A DNA stretch of 64,000 bases from Didymodactylos carnosus. Its lineage: Eukaryota; Rotifera; Eurotatoria; Philodinida; Philodinidae. The stretch is taken from NCBI GenBank assembly GCA_905250885.1, contig CAJNOQ010000155.1, forward strand, positions 1 through 64,000. Direction: 5' to 3'. Each line of letters opens with the position of its first letter. Positions within the stretch are counted from its first letter, which is position 1. Both the position numbers and the translations under genes were made by a program. The notes beneath the pieces were generated by a model. That model searched no databases, was not told where the DNA came from, and saw only the letters and a list, made by a program, of their open reading frames with translations. Shown here in pieces: positions 51,008 to 62,300 of this stretch.

Positions 51008-52027
51008 CACCTTTGCCAGGTTAATAAGGATAAATTCATATTTATTACGTTTTGTCCATTTAGTCTTTTGTAGGCTAGACGGTAGAAGAAACGTGTTGAT
51101 ACGTCACTTGTTTGTCTGTGCCTTGTGTCTTAATCTCTCTATTACTCTGTACTTTTTTGTACTTTGTGTCGCTGCGGCTGTTGCAGAATTAAACTAAATT
51201 AAACTAATTAAAGCGCATTATAATGTACAGACAGTTTTAGGAACTCCTGTATATGGGGTAGCTAAGGATAAATGCTATCATGCTCCTGTATCTATATCTG
51301 TCAGGCGTGAAATGTATAATATTTCATGCCCTATTTGAAACTAAATTTACAATCAATATCGGTTATGTGAATGGAGATTATAGACATGCACTAATGATTT
51401 TCTGTTTTTCTGTGACATTTTATGAGGGAGGATGACTCCCTCACTATTACCAAAAATAGGACCCTTGTATTGCGTTTCTAAAAGCCTTTCGAAATTAAAA
51501 AGTAGGCTGTATATTTTATAACTTTGATGTGTCATGATGTTTGGCTCTACCTTACTCTACACACACACGTTACTATTAATCAAAGTCAGCTTTATAACGA
51601 CTTGTATACCTTTGCTCTTAAAAATAAAGTTTATTGATCGTTTATTGTACTGGAGTACTGAAGATAATGGAGGTGGATGAACTAAAGTTTTGAATGGATG
51701 TTTGGAGGATGAAATCAATTTTGGCAACAAAACTTCCTACTTTTCTTTGTTATCACTTCAATAGTTTATGAAGGGACGTTATTTTCTTGGCATAAAGATA
51801 AAAATAACAAAGTAGTACAACAAGTAGTACAGGCGATTGAAATTAGTAGATAGGAAAACTATCCACAACTCACCTTGAGACTTACGATAGTAGTGGGAGT
51901 AATATTTTATAAATAAGCGACAAAATAATCTTTTTGCAATCGAATGAAGCGGTAAACATTGATAAACATGATGATTTAAACTAAGACATTTTTATACCTA
52001 CTATTGATTTCCATCGGGTAGTAAATG
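51008..52027. other. Intergenic stretch without a recognised gene
   Basis: AT-rich DNA with no convincing reading frame, no RNA gene and no clear repeat. It ends where the broken nicotinamidase fragment begins. Confidence 0.55.
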
Positions 52028-52031
52028 TTTT

Positions 52032-52151
52032 GGCATCCGAGAACATATACATCTTTTTACGAGTGTATAAATTTACGCAAGTATTTAATACCAGATGGAA
52101 GTAAAATAAATGCACTAAATGCAAAATTATATGATTATATAAAATTTGCTC
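52032..52151 (+). pseudogene. Fragment duplicating the middle of the nicotinamidase gene
   Basis: About 120 nt beginning at ggcatccgagaaca and ending at ataaaatttgct match 52760-52880 of the downstream gene at above 90% identity. In protein terms it corresponds to residues about 62-101 (WHPRT through DYIKFA), with changes such as KYLIPDG for KHLIADG. Similarity stops abruptly on both sides. The fragment contains only one metal ligand (His of DWHP), and the Asp is replaced by unrelated sequence. It is too short to encode an enzyme, so it is a partial duplicate about 730 nt upstream of its source. Confidence 0.85.
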
Positions 52152-52575
52152 AATGTTTGGTATACTTAATAAATGTGTTCTTTTATATTTTAGATACTAT
52201 TATTAGCTTGAGATTACATTAGAAAAAAATGAATTTCTTTGGCCTCATGTTTCAGTCAATACACTACAAGTAAGAGAAAAAAATATCAAGAATAAATAAT
52301 CATAGCTCTCTTATGTTGAATTATGGGTTTCTTTTTCAACACTAAAATTTGCTTTCACAAATAACAAAAAAAAATAATCTTTTTAAAAATCTATCAAATT
52401 TATTCTTTACGAATCAGAAAAATACATCAGAGAACGGCTTAAGGATCAATCAAATATCAGACGTACACGAACATATTTTTTTCATTTAAATTCTTATATT
52501 TATGTATGATTATTAAGATTTACTAGGTTTCTTTATAGAACACGGTCGCTACTTTCGTCATTAAAATTAAATACA

Positions 52576-53352
52576 ATGTCGAAACACAGTAAAACACGAG
52601 TAAATTCTTTGCTTATTGTCGACGTACAAAATGACTTTATAACGGGAACGTTATCATTAAGAAATTGCCCATCGAAGCATTGTGGAGAAGATGTCATACC
52701 AACTATAAATCATTTATTAGCCACAATTAAATTTGATGTTATTGTTTATACTCAAGATTGGCATCCGAGAACACATATATCTTTTTACGAGTGTATAAAT
52801 TTACGCAAGCATTTAATAGCAGATGGAAGTAAAATAGATGCATCAAATGCAAAATTATATGATTACATAAAATTTGCTGATGTTGAGCAAATTTTATGGC
52901 CGGCACATTGTATTCAAAATACAACGGGCGCAGAATTACACAAAGACCTTCATATAATCGATAATAAAACACCATCAAATCATATTAATAAAAATACACC
53001 CGTTATCCGTTTACATAAAGGAACAGATCCTGATATAGATAGCTATTCAGCATTTTGGGATAATCAAAAAATAAGTAAAACAACATTGGATTCACAGTTA
53101 AAAAAATTAAATGTAACTGATATTTATATTGCTGGTATAGCTACCGATGTTTGTGTTTATTCTACCGCATTACATGCGGCAGAGTTGAACTATTGTACGT
53201 ATGTAATCGAAGATGCCTGTCGGGGCGTTGATGAAAATGCAATTACAGAAAAATTAAAAGATTTAGAAGAACATAATTGTCAAATTATCAAATCAAATAA
53301 AGTAAAAGCTGTAATTGAAGGAACTCAAGATCAAAGAGAATATAAACAATAA
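52576..53352 (+). CDS. PNC1: Nicotinamidase (pyrazinamidase family)
   Basis: This enzyme hydrolyses nicotinamide to nicotinate and ammonia in NAD+ salvage. The 258-residue intronless frame has the whole active site: catalytic Asp16 in LLIVDVQNDF, metal ligands Asp61 and His63 in TQDWHP plus His111 in WPAHC, Lys148 in LHKGTDPDIDSYSAF, and Cys193 in GIATDVCV. The sequence is closest in style to animal enzymes (Drosophila Naam-type LWPxHCVQ...GAELHKDL and KGTxPxxDSYSxFWDN), so recent bacterial transfer is unlikely despite the lack of introns. The start at 52576 places VDVQNDF about 15 residues in, as in yeast Pnc1. No signal peptide is seen, so it is probably cytosolic. No AATAAA lies immediately downstream. 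Confidence 0.95.
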   Translation: MSKHSKTRVNSLLIVDVQNDFITGTLSLRNCPSKHCGEDVIPTINHLLATIKFDVIVYTQDWHPRTHISFYECINLRKHLIADGSKIDASNAKLYDYIKFADVEQILWPAHCIQNTTGAELHKDLHIIDNKTPSNHINKNTPVIRLHKGTDPDIDSYSAFWDNQKISKTTLDSQLKKLNVTDIYIAGIATDVCVYSTALHAAELNYCTYVIEDACRGVDENAITEKLKDLEEHNCQIIKSNKVKAVIEGTQDQREYKQ

Positions 53353-54150
53353 GTGTTAGTGATAAACATTTTTCATTGCTGTAGTCTTATTTGTTTTATT
53401 TACGGCGATATATTTTAGTTTAATGAATGTACACTAATGTCTTACAGATGATACTGATATAGAAGCGAAAAAGGAGAAAGTACTCGTGCGTTCGAATGTT
53501 GGCTGAGGGAAACGTAGAACAGTTTAAGAAAATATGAAATTTTGAGATGATTAATTTGTTTTCCTTCGTTGGGAAGCATCAAAAGCTATATTGTACAATC
53601 TACAATGATAATTTAAAAAAAGTGATGACGAAAAAACCGCCACTGAATCTTGAGAAGTTTTTAGCTTTTTGTTTTTGATAAGTATATTGGAAACTTCACT
53701 ATGTTTAATGCTAGCACCACACTATCACTTTGAAAGTACTAAACAGAAATTTGGTCCAAAAAGTTGACTCTCATTTAACTACAGTTCAAAATAGATTTAA
53801 GATACAGTATCACTTCACGACCTGACCAGCTAACTCTGCTACCGAGGTGAATAACCGTTACCTTTTTTTGGCATTTTGTCTCACTCGAGATGTCCACAGC
53901 TCTTGGGCGTCTCAAATTTAAGAGAAAAGTGTACTGGATATTCTGAGATGTCTTCACAATTCTGCACGTTCTTTCGTTCAGAAAGTATGCTAAAAATACA
54001 CATTGCTACTTTTCAAAACTTATCAGAGAAACTGTGTGTGTATTTTTAGCATATTTTTCTAATATAAAATAATAATAATAAAATACAATATAAAGTCTGA
54101 TATATAATAATAATAATTTCTGATATAAATCTGATATTACAATTATATCA
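53353..54150. other. Intergenic stretch with a short perfect hairpin
   Basis: No gene is seen. At 53986-54002 and 54037-54053 there is a perfect 17-bp inverted repeat (tatgctaaaaatacaca and its complement) with a loop of about 34 nt. A weakly SINE-like patch lies at about 53810-53900 on the minus strand: ggttattcacctcgg resembles the B-box region of the repeat at 44.9 kb and is followed by a similar ggtcaggtcgtg. That assignment is tentative. Confidence 0.45.
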
Positions 54151-54668
54151 TTCAACGTAAAGACCTAAATAGTGATATGGGTATTTTTGATGGTTCCAGT
54201 TTTTGTCCAATAAATTCTGTAAATATATATCAACTAGTAACTGCGATCGGTAACCCGTTAGGTAACCTCCTAGATTTAGATCAAACATGTATTCAAAATT
54301 AACTTGCTTTATGATTTAAATAGTATTGACCCTAATATAAAGTTTACAATGGAATTTGAAACGGATCATCGATTACCATTTTTAGATGTACTTCTATAGA
54401 ATGACAATGGTTGCCTAAAAAACGTCTTGGTATCGAAAACTAACCACCGTAACAAAACTATTAGATTTTCGATCAAATCACAATGATGCAATTAGAAATA
54501 ATATCATTAATAGCATGACCGATCGTGTATTAATAGCTAATAATTCTAGACATAATGCAGCAGATCTCCAAGCATTAGAACAAATGCTATTAAGTAGTCG
54601 TTATCCTGTGGATGTCGGTAGATTTCAGCGTAGAATTCAACAACAGTGTCATATATCACAACAAATAA

Positions 54669-55877
54669 CGGGTGGCGCAAAAAGAATTGCACTGTAAGTA
54701 TTTTCAAAATTTCTCTTCTTCCTTCACCTGATAGGAACATTTTTTTAACAAACGATTCGGCATCAAATTCTCTACAAAACGGTGCATTTTATTCAACGAA
54801 TATAGTCCTCTCCATTTTTTTGAATGGAACGTAATCGTACAGTAAAATCAAGTGCAGGATGCAAAATTTCTTCTTTTTCAACTTTTTTGACAGTGCACTT
54901 CACTTCTTCTACTAATGTGGCCAACGGTCCTTCGGGATGAAGGCAGGAAAATGGTCAGCACATCATTTTTAACTCCGATGGTTTATGTGAGGCCTGGTGC
55001 CATCCTGCTGATACGTCCAATTGTTGTCCATCATGTTGTTACTGCATTTGAAAGCTATTGGAAGAACTTCCTTGATGTATCTCACTGCGTTCACTGTTCC
55101 ATTGTCCAAAATCGCTGGTGTTGTTAGGCCTTCGCTACACACCAAGTCAAACCATCACTTTTGTTGGCAACTTCGTTTTCTGTTTCACATCACGTTTTTT
55201 GTCAGCTTCTTGCCGATTGACTGCCCATATCCGATTGTTCTGAACATTGTACGCTCCATCCAAATCGAAAACTTTTCGTCGGAAAACAGCCACTTTTTGG
55301 TGTCCTCGTTGGTGTAGTTGTTCAGAACCTAGTTTGAAAAATTCACCCTCTTCTTTTCTGACGATCAGATATGGCTGATTACTTCATCTTCTTATACGAG
55401 AAACAGCCATGATCGTGGCGCAATATCCGCTGGATGCTCCTTCTTGAAATTTTCAATTTACCGGCCAATTTTCTTGTTGACACCCGTTTCTTCCGATCCA
55501 AGCACTGTTTCACCTTTGAGATATTTGCTTTTACCGAGCTGTGCGTGGACGACCCGGAGAGTGTGCCAGATCAATAGTGCCAGTGTTCTTGATCATCCTT
55601 ATCCGTATATGAATAGTTCACAATAAAACGGCCCCATCCAAAACTCGAAAGATTTCCATCATCCCATCATCATTTTCATATTTATTTTTTATAGCTGTTT
55701 GTATATCTTTGCTCTTCATCTATTTTTTGATATATTTAAACCGTTTTTGAATCAAATCACATCGCTTTGTAGAGAATTTGATGGGGAATCTTTTGGTAAA
55801 AAGAATGTTCCGATCCAGTGGAGAAAAGAGTAGAAATTTTAAAAATACTAGCAGTGCAATTCTTTTTGCGTCATCCG
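54669..55877 (-). mobile_element. Degraded mariner-like DNA transposon
   Basis: Terminal inverted repeats of about 100 bp (gcgcaaaaagaattgcactg at the left, its complement at the right, about 80% identical) bound 1.2 kb. On the minus strand the transposase remnant shows PGRPRTAR (about 55560), KWLFSDEKVFDLDG then NVQNNRIWAVNR (about 55200-55300), and TYQQDGTRPHI (about 54985), typical of the Tc1/mariner superfamily. Several stops and frame changes interrupt it, for example a TGA directly after KVMV near 55160 and a stop soon after RPHINHRS, so it is inactive. The right flank is TA and the left is AA or TA, consistent with a TA target. It interrupts the Penelope-like element in opposite orientation. 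Confidence 0.8.
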
Positions 55878-56604
55878 TAACAGCGATTGTTATACCTCAC
55901 CTGTATAACAATCGCCAACAACAATGACCGAAAAATTAAAAGGACTATTGAATAAACATAATATAAAGACATATCTTCAACATGATAAAAATAGGAGCAA
56001 TATTGAGTATGTCGATAAAAATAGCTCAAAATGAGATTATGAGATTAAGCATTCAGCCGGATCAATCTACGGGATACCATGTGATTCAGGGGTTACATAT
56101 GTCGGAGAATCGATTGACTTTGAAAAGAGGGTGATGAAACATATCGGTAAAACTGATAAAGTTGAGAAAGCATAACCATTCAAAATTAAACTCTCTATTA
56201 GTTGAACATTATGCCATAAGAGAAAGATGTTATATTCAGTTCAACAATAGCGTTATATACGACAATGAATCGAATAGATGGCGACGAAAGAGGATAAAAT
56301 CTGTTTATAGATTAGTGGATAACGGGTACAATAGTAAAATAGCAATAGCAAATGAATGGTTATCAATAATCAAAATCTGGATAGACAAAGAGACAGGAAA
56401 AACATTTGAGAACAAGTCCACGCAAACATATACGAACACGTATACTCTTAGAACTAAAAAAGTAGTGACTTACCTTGTCGGACAATATATTTGAGCCTTA
56501 ATCATCTTCAAATAATCACATATTTTAGATGATCTGTCATTTTTAATAACTAAATCTGTTTCACTGATTTTAATCTTATCTTAGTTTCACTCTTTCTATT
56601 GTCA

Positions 56605-56635
56605 CCTTGAAAAAGACTTTATCAAGTCGAAACGT
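56605..56635 (+). other. Hammerhead-ribozyme-like motif of the Penelope-like element
   Basis: The sequence cttgaaaaa, then stem gactt / loop tatc / stem aagtc, then gaaac resembles the CUGANGA - stem II - GAAA core that Penelope-like elements are known to carry in their terminal repeats. The first core block deviates from consensus, so catalytic activity is doubtful. Confidence 0.4.
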
Positions 56636-56699
56636 TGATGTTTGAATACACGTCATTATACGGGTATAAAGTATTTATTCACTACGAGTTTGCACATTC

Positions 56700-57557
56700 C
56701 GTAAGGAGTAGCACGTATGTCTGATAAAAGAAATAATTGAAAAAGTGCTGAAGAATTTGTTCAAGAAGCACGTAACAAATCGTAAAATATAAAAATAATG
56801 ATGTATTAAATACGGATCAAGCAGGCTTTGTACTAAAGATTCGTTCTAGTAGAACATAAACTAATCAAGGTGAAAAATACTCTTTTCTCCGTTAAATCAA
56901 CCGATGACGTTTGATACATTTCTTTATTATGTACCCTATGCATTAATATAATTCTGTATTCTTTTTTTCTTGCGTTTTGTTGTTTTTTTTTCTTACCGAT
57001 TGGTCCAGTAAATAACCTGTTTTTTGACAGCTCATCAACAACATACAACCACATAAGATGGAAAATAGAAAATTCTATAATTTCAACTGAAGCAAGAGAT
57101 GGATCTGATATTTTCGAAGCATCTAACCATTGGACAGATATATTAAAAACAAAAAATTTGAACTCTTAATTCTGCTTCTTTATCGAATGACAACAAAAAC
57201 AAATTACAGTGTAACACCGTCTATAAATAAAAAAATCATCATTTTGTTTGTAACCAAATCCATATACAAATAAAACAGTAAAGAAAATTAATTCAGCCAT
57301 AAAAGAGTTTAAAATGAAATGTCAAAATATACAAAGAAGTATAAATAGATTGATTAAAGCAGATCAAGATTTTTGAAACATAAAATCTATTAAATAAAAT
57401 TTGTACGAAATAAAACAACAGCAATCATAAAGCGGAAAAAATGCTAACAAAAATGATTAGAAGAAAAAAAATTAAATGTTCACTAATTAAAGCGAGAGAA
57501 GAGAAGAAAAAAAATTCCTGAATAAATAGTTGCCACAAAATTCAAATTACATAAGAA
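56700..57557. other. Intergenic stretch downstream of PTP4A
   Basis: No gene is seen. The part next to 57557 should be the 3' UTR of the PRL phosphatase. The DNA is AT-rich and contains only short open frames. Confidence 0.55.
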
Positions 57558-59378
57558 TTACATAATAGTGCACGTTGTTTGCTTATTAGTAGCTAATCGA
57601 TGATTGGGACGATATTTTTGTAAAAATTCTAATTGTCGTAAATTAAAACTTCCACGACGTTTTGCTTTTATTAAATCGATAGAATCTTGTTTTGACATGC
57701 CAGCTTCTCGTAATGCTAATGCAACCATTACAGGTGATCTGCAAAAAAAAAATAAAAAATATTTAACAACTAAAATTAATCATTAATAGAAAAGAAAGAA
57801 CCTACCGTCCTAAGCCATGAACACAATGTATAGCAATACAACTATTATTTGGATTTTCACGAATATCTTCTTTAATAATATTAAGCCATTTTTCTCGAAC
57901 AGTGATATCCGGTGTTGTACCATCCGGAAATACAAGATCCTATTAAGTAGAAAAAAAAATAGTGAAATTAATTACAATTTATAACTAATACAAGCCGAGA
58001 CTGAATCATCGGTATGTATTATGTTTGCTCGATATTTGAGCATACGTTAGAGAAGAGAAAATAATATCATACTATTCGTAACACTTATTGTACAATAATA
58101 TAGCTGTTGTGACGAATCATTCCTAGTTTTTTTCGACGATAAATTTGATAATAACATGGCGACGAGTTTATTTTTATTAGTACATGTATTTTAAAACAAA
58201 AGCACATAATCATTGTCATAGTTCGATCTGAAACTGATAATTTTCTACCATTTTGAACTCTCATATTTATAAACACAAACCGTTAATCATCTTTTCCATG
58301 AATGATGATATTGAGATACACGAAAAATGTAACAAACCAAACCAGGAAAAAATAAAAAGGAGATAAATTTGAATGTTTATACTTACATAAAATTTTATTC
58401 CAGCATCTGTAATAGGTGTTTTATCATAACTTTGTTCACATACACGAACAACAGCTGTCACACCAAATTTTTGGTATGCCTAATAAGGAAAGTATCAATG
58501 AATAAGAAAGTTTAAAACGCTTATTAAATAAATATTTAAGTCATATAATATCTTCAGATGGTGGACTTATAGTACTACACAACAGTGATCACCCCAACAG
58601 TATGGTTCATGGGCGATGAGCGTTTCATTTATTTTTCGTAAAATATCACCCGATCTAAGAGAGATGAAAACTTTTTCTTTTCACGAAAGTGTAGCCACTA
58701 CTCTACTCTATCTAAGATTTGAATCTCGTGAGTTGTCTGTTAATGGTCAGTGAAGTACAGCTATTCGACTGGCGAGAATCGCTATTTCTTGTTGAAAATT
58801 CGAGATCCTTTGCAAAAATGAATTCACAACTCAGTCAAGGAATATCATTTTGACTTCAAATTCGCACCAACGACTCTACAGTGTCTGTAGATTATCTAGC
58901 CAAAGTATGAAGGTTAATTCTTATGGGATTATAGTAATTCATTGAGAATGAGCATCCATGATTGAAACATACGTAGAAGAGCAAGGGTGAGAAACTAAAA
59001 GTCGCTCTTTCTACTATAGAATTAAAAAAAAAAAAGATGGAACGTTTATATCTCACGAACCATCGTGCAATAGAGGCTCATGCTGGTGGGGTGATCAGCA
59101 TTCGATAAGAGCTATGACCACACAAAATTAGAAGTCTCTAGCTATCATGGGTCTTGAGTTAAAGGGGGTGTCACTACTTTTGTGGTGTACTGTAGCTACG
59201 TTGAATTTATCCACGATAATCTGATGATCTTAATCAATAAATATACTTCAAATCTGTCTACACTTACTTCAATATAATTGACCATTAAGTCATCATCGGG
59301 ACAATCCGTTATTAAAAATCCTAATTGTTTGTATTTAATTTCGGTATGTGTCGGATTTAAAAAACGTTTAACAGGCAT
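57558..59378 (-). CDS. PTP4A: PRL-type protein tyrosine phosphatase (PTP4A family)
   Basis: Four exons are joined by GT-AG introns: 59268-59378, 58387-58479, 57806-57939 and 57558-57738. They give 172 residues, against 173 in human PRL-1. Landmarks are KQLGFLITDCP near the start, VVRVCEQSYD with the redox-partner Cys (human Cys49), the general-acid segment FPDG, the P-loop HCVHGLGRSP, KAKRRGSFNLRQLEFLQKYRP, and the C-terminal CAAX box CTIM for prenylation and membrane attachment. PRLs bind CNNM Mg2+ transporters and act on growth signalling (family knowledge). Unusually, the residue after the P-loop Arg is Ser instead of Ala, and the second P-loop residue after Cys is His instead of Ala. The basic stretch before the CAAX box is weak. 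Intron 1 (about 790 nt) holds a MITE. Confidence 0.95.
58570..59192. mobile_element. MITE in intron 1 of PTP4A
   Basis: The ends are imperfect inverted repeats of about 28 bp: tagtactacacaacagtgatcacc on the left against cagtacaccacaaaagtagtgacacc from the right. They are flanked by TA at 58568-58569 and 59193-59194, as for Tc1/mariner-related elements. An inner inverted pair (gatcaccccaacagtatg / gatcaccccaccagcatg, second from the opposite strand) lies about 60-100 nt inside the ends. No transposase is present. Confidence 0.6.
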
Positions 59379-62300
59379 CTTATTGTTATTTTATCAAATA
59401 GGATAGACAGTAAAATTAATTGATTTATGCTTTTTAATTATTTATTATCCAATACCAACTTTATTAAAAAATGATTGTAAATAATTTTGATCGTTTTTAT
59501 TGTTACAATTATGGTGGTGTAGAACTCGTACTAGTCAATGTTGCGCTCGACAATATTCTGCCAAACAACAAACGCAGAATACGTATTCTGTCTAGAATTA
59601 GATGTAAAAAATAAATTGTTAGCTAAAAACGTTTTAATCATGAGAAAAAAACTAACTTACCACTTGTTTAGCTTGTTGATTCTGAATTTGACCAATTTTA
59701 TTCATCGAATGTTAATAAACGTTAATGGTGAAAAAACTTAAATGAGATAATCTGAAAAAGTAAGAATACAATAATTTAAAGGATAAAGAACTTACGAATG
59801 TCTACTATCAAAAACAGTATTTTACATTGACACATGTCAATTTAAAGTTTCGATCGTTAAACACAAAACTTCACAACATATCTGTGTGATTCCTTCTCAT
59901 TCAAATGAAAGTCTCAAAAATGGCTTAAACAATATGAAATTGCATGTGCGTTTAAATCATCAAATGTCTATCAAAGTTTGCAGAAAATCTATCTTTCAAA
60001 CAGAAACTATTATCAATAGTTATCAGTTTTGTTTTTCAAACGTCTACGAGTAGAGTCATGGAATTTTACAGAAAAAAAGAAAAAGTATAGAGCAAGTACC
60101 AACCAAACATTTACATATAAAAATATATACATTTTGATACTTTTATACCGTATAAAACACATTAGTTTCTATCGCATGTCAGAGAAAAATTCGAATTATT
60201 TCTCAAGGATAATTGAAAAATACCTGTACCGTATCAAATGGAATTGTCATTACAGTTCAATAATCTTCATCGCGTAATAAAATCAGTGATCTCGCAAAAA
60301 AAATAAAATCTAATTACAGTTTATATATTATCGTTTAATTGTTCTATTATACAAATAAAAAGAAATTACGTTATGAGTGGATCATACGGTGTGACAGTAT
60401 AGAATCAAAAACTATATTATCAAAAATATGTAATCATGGCAATAATAGTACACAATTTTTTGTTCGACTGTATTTTCTTTTCCTGTATCAATATTTGAAC
60501 AGGTTAATGAAGTAGGAAAGACGATATTATACCTTTCTTTTTACAAAGAATCAAGGGCGTCTATCCTAGGACGTTTGAGGCACAATATCTCAATCAAAAG
60601 TAAGGTGGGATACTTTTTTGTTGTAGAAACTTATTTGTCAGATAGTACACTGAGAGATAGAATCTCCAAGGTGGTACAAAATGCCTCATATATTCAGGTG
60701 GAGATAGACGCTGTTGCAAAGAATTGGACAAGGTTAAAAGTTCTTGTAGCATGGCCCAGGGATATTAGTTGTTTTTAGCTACGGAAGGCTTTTACAGAAA
60801 GTAGTAAATATAGTAAAATAAAGATTCTACAGAGAAAAGATCAGTAAGAAAACTGAAAAGGATGTTTTTAAGCTTATACGCTGCACTCTGTTCGAGTGAG
60901 CGACAGCGCAACCAAGATTTCAAGAGCGACGGAAAGTGATAGCAAAAACCTAAAATTCAGGACGATCGTCGCTTCCTGCTCCGTTATCAGAATCACCACT
61001 GTGCAGTACTCTTTGTATATGAATGAAGAATAGAACAAATTGTTACGAAAACATTTCTCACAAATGCTGGATAAACATTTATATAGACTCGATAACCTAT
61101 GAGAAATATCTTTTTACCCTTTACTTTATAATCATCGTTTCTACGTTGTCGTCATTCTTCTTACGTCATAAAGAATCAACTATAAACTTTGATTTAGAAA
61201 AAAACTAATTTAATTGTCAGTAATAGATAATGCGGCAATAAATCATGCCATGAAAGAAACGGGCATCAGACTAACTGCTTTTGTAATATGTACTCATATA
61301 ACTCGAAAAACTTGAACTACTACCTTCATTTTACACAACATTTGTCATAGATCAGTGTTACGTCTATTTACTCACCGAAAATAAATATTTTTCGTTGATC
61401 GTAAAAAAAATTTTTTTTTATTACTGTTGGATGCTTCTTGAGAAATTGTGTAATGTAAATGTTATCGTAAAAAAGAAAGGAAATTGGTAAAAAAAGAAAA
61501 CTAACAGTTCTGTATTCTTCATCCTCAAGTATAACAAATATTGAAGAAAAGAAAAAACAGAAAGAAGAAAAAGTAATGGGTAACTATGTTGCATAGAGAT
61601 TGAAAATCTACTAAGTGAAATAGTGGTTACAGTATTGAAGAATAAAATGTTGAGTATTCATTGTGAAGTTTGAATGATCTTCAGTTTTGTATGAGGATCA
61701 CGAAAAAAAAATAAAAAAAGCAAAATTAACGAAGTTTTGTCTAAAAATACAACTAGAGAGAAAAAAGTTTTTAGAAATCCTTTCAGTAGACATTGAATAG
61801 TTTCTCTAATGAGTAGAAAAAAGAAAATCAAAAACATTATATAAGAACTATTAATGGCATATAAACTATCGACTCCTACTTCAGTCTACTTCTCTGTAGA
61901 ATTACATCCGACATTGTCTGAGTCCAAAGAATAGTGTCAATACTTCACATTTTTATAAGTATTGTCTATCCATGATTCACTTCGTCGATTAACGTATCCA
62001 AGTTTGAAAAATCTCAGTTCTTTCTCCTTTTAGATTAGTTTTCTTTTCACTAAAATTTGTGGCTAACGATACGATTTCTAATATATCTTGAATAAACGAG
62101 AGTTCGATCTTCCAAGTCATAATTTTTACGAGAATATACTTGATCCAACACTCTGTTACAATCAATCTATATTCTACATTACAAAGTGGTACAAAAGCAA
62201 TATTAAAACAATCTAGTTGATTATACTGACCGTTTATTTTGTAATAAAATGCAAAAAATATATCTAACTGTCTCTATTAACCCGTTTATGCCCAAATTTT

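Larger units (their letters stand above)
54160..56700 (+). mobile_element. Broken Penelope-like retroelement with GIY-YIG domain
   Basis: A fossil copy of a Penelope-like element in plus orientation. Parts recognised are a conserved region that follows the reverse transcriptase core (KFTMEFETDHRLPFLDV, about 54330-54390), a linker segment (about 54470-54660), and a GIY-YIG endonuclease segment (SIYGIPCDSGVTYVGES, about 56060-56120) with its downstream conserved NRWRRKRIKSVYRL (about 56270-56310). A hammerhead-like stem follows at about 56605-56635. Most of the reverse transcriptase is absent upstream. The element is broken, with several breaks, and is interrupted by a mariner-type element at 54669-55877. 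It is moderately old, older than the mariner insertion. The boundaries are approximate. Confidence 0.75.

Noticed and set aside
52576-53352. Recent bacterial transfer of the nicotinamidase
   Set aside because: The lack of introns suggested it, but the protein carries animal-type signatures (GAELHKDL, DSYSAFWDN). Vertical descent or retroposition is simpler.
54515-55626. Several plus-strand frames in the Penelope/mariner region as host genes
   Set aside because: The frame at 54515 belongs to the Penelope-like fossil, and those at 54915-55626 are antisense shadows of the mariner transposase remnant.
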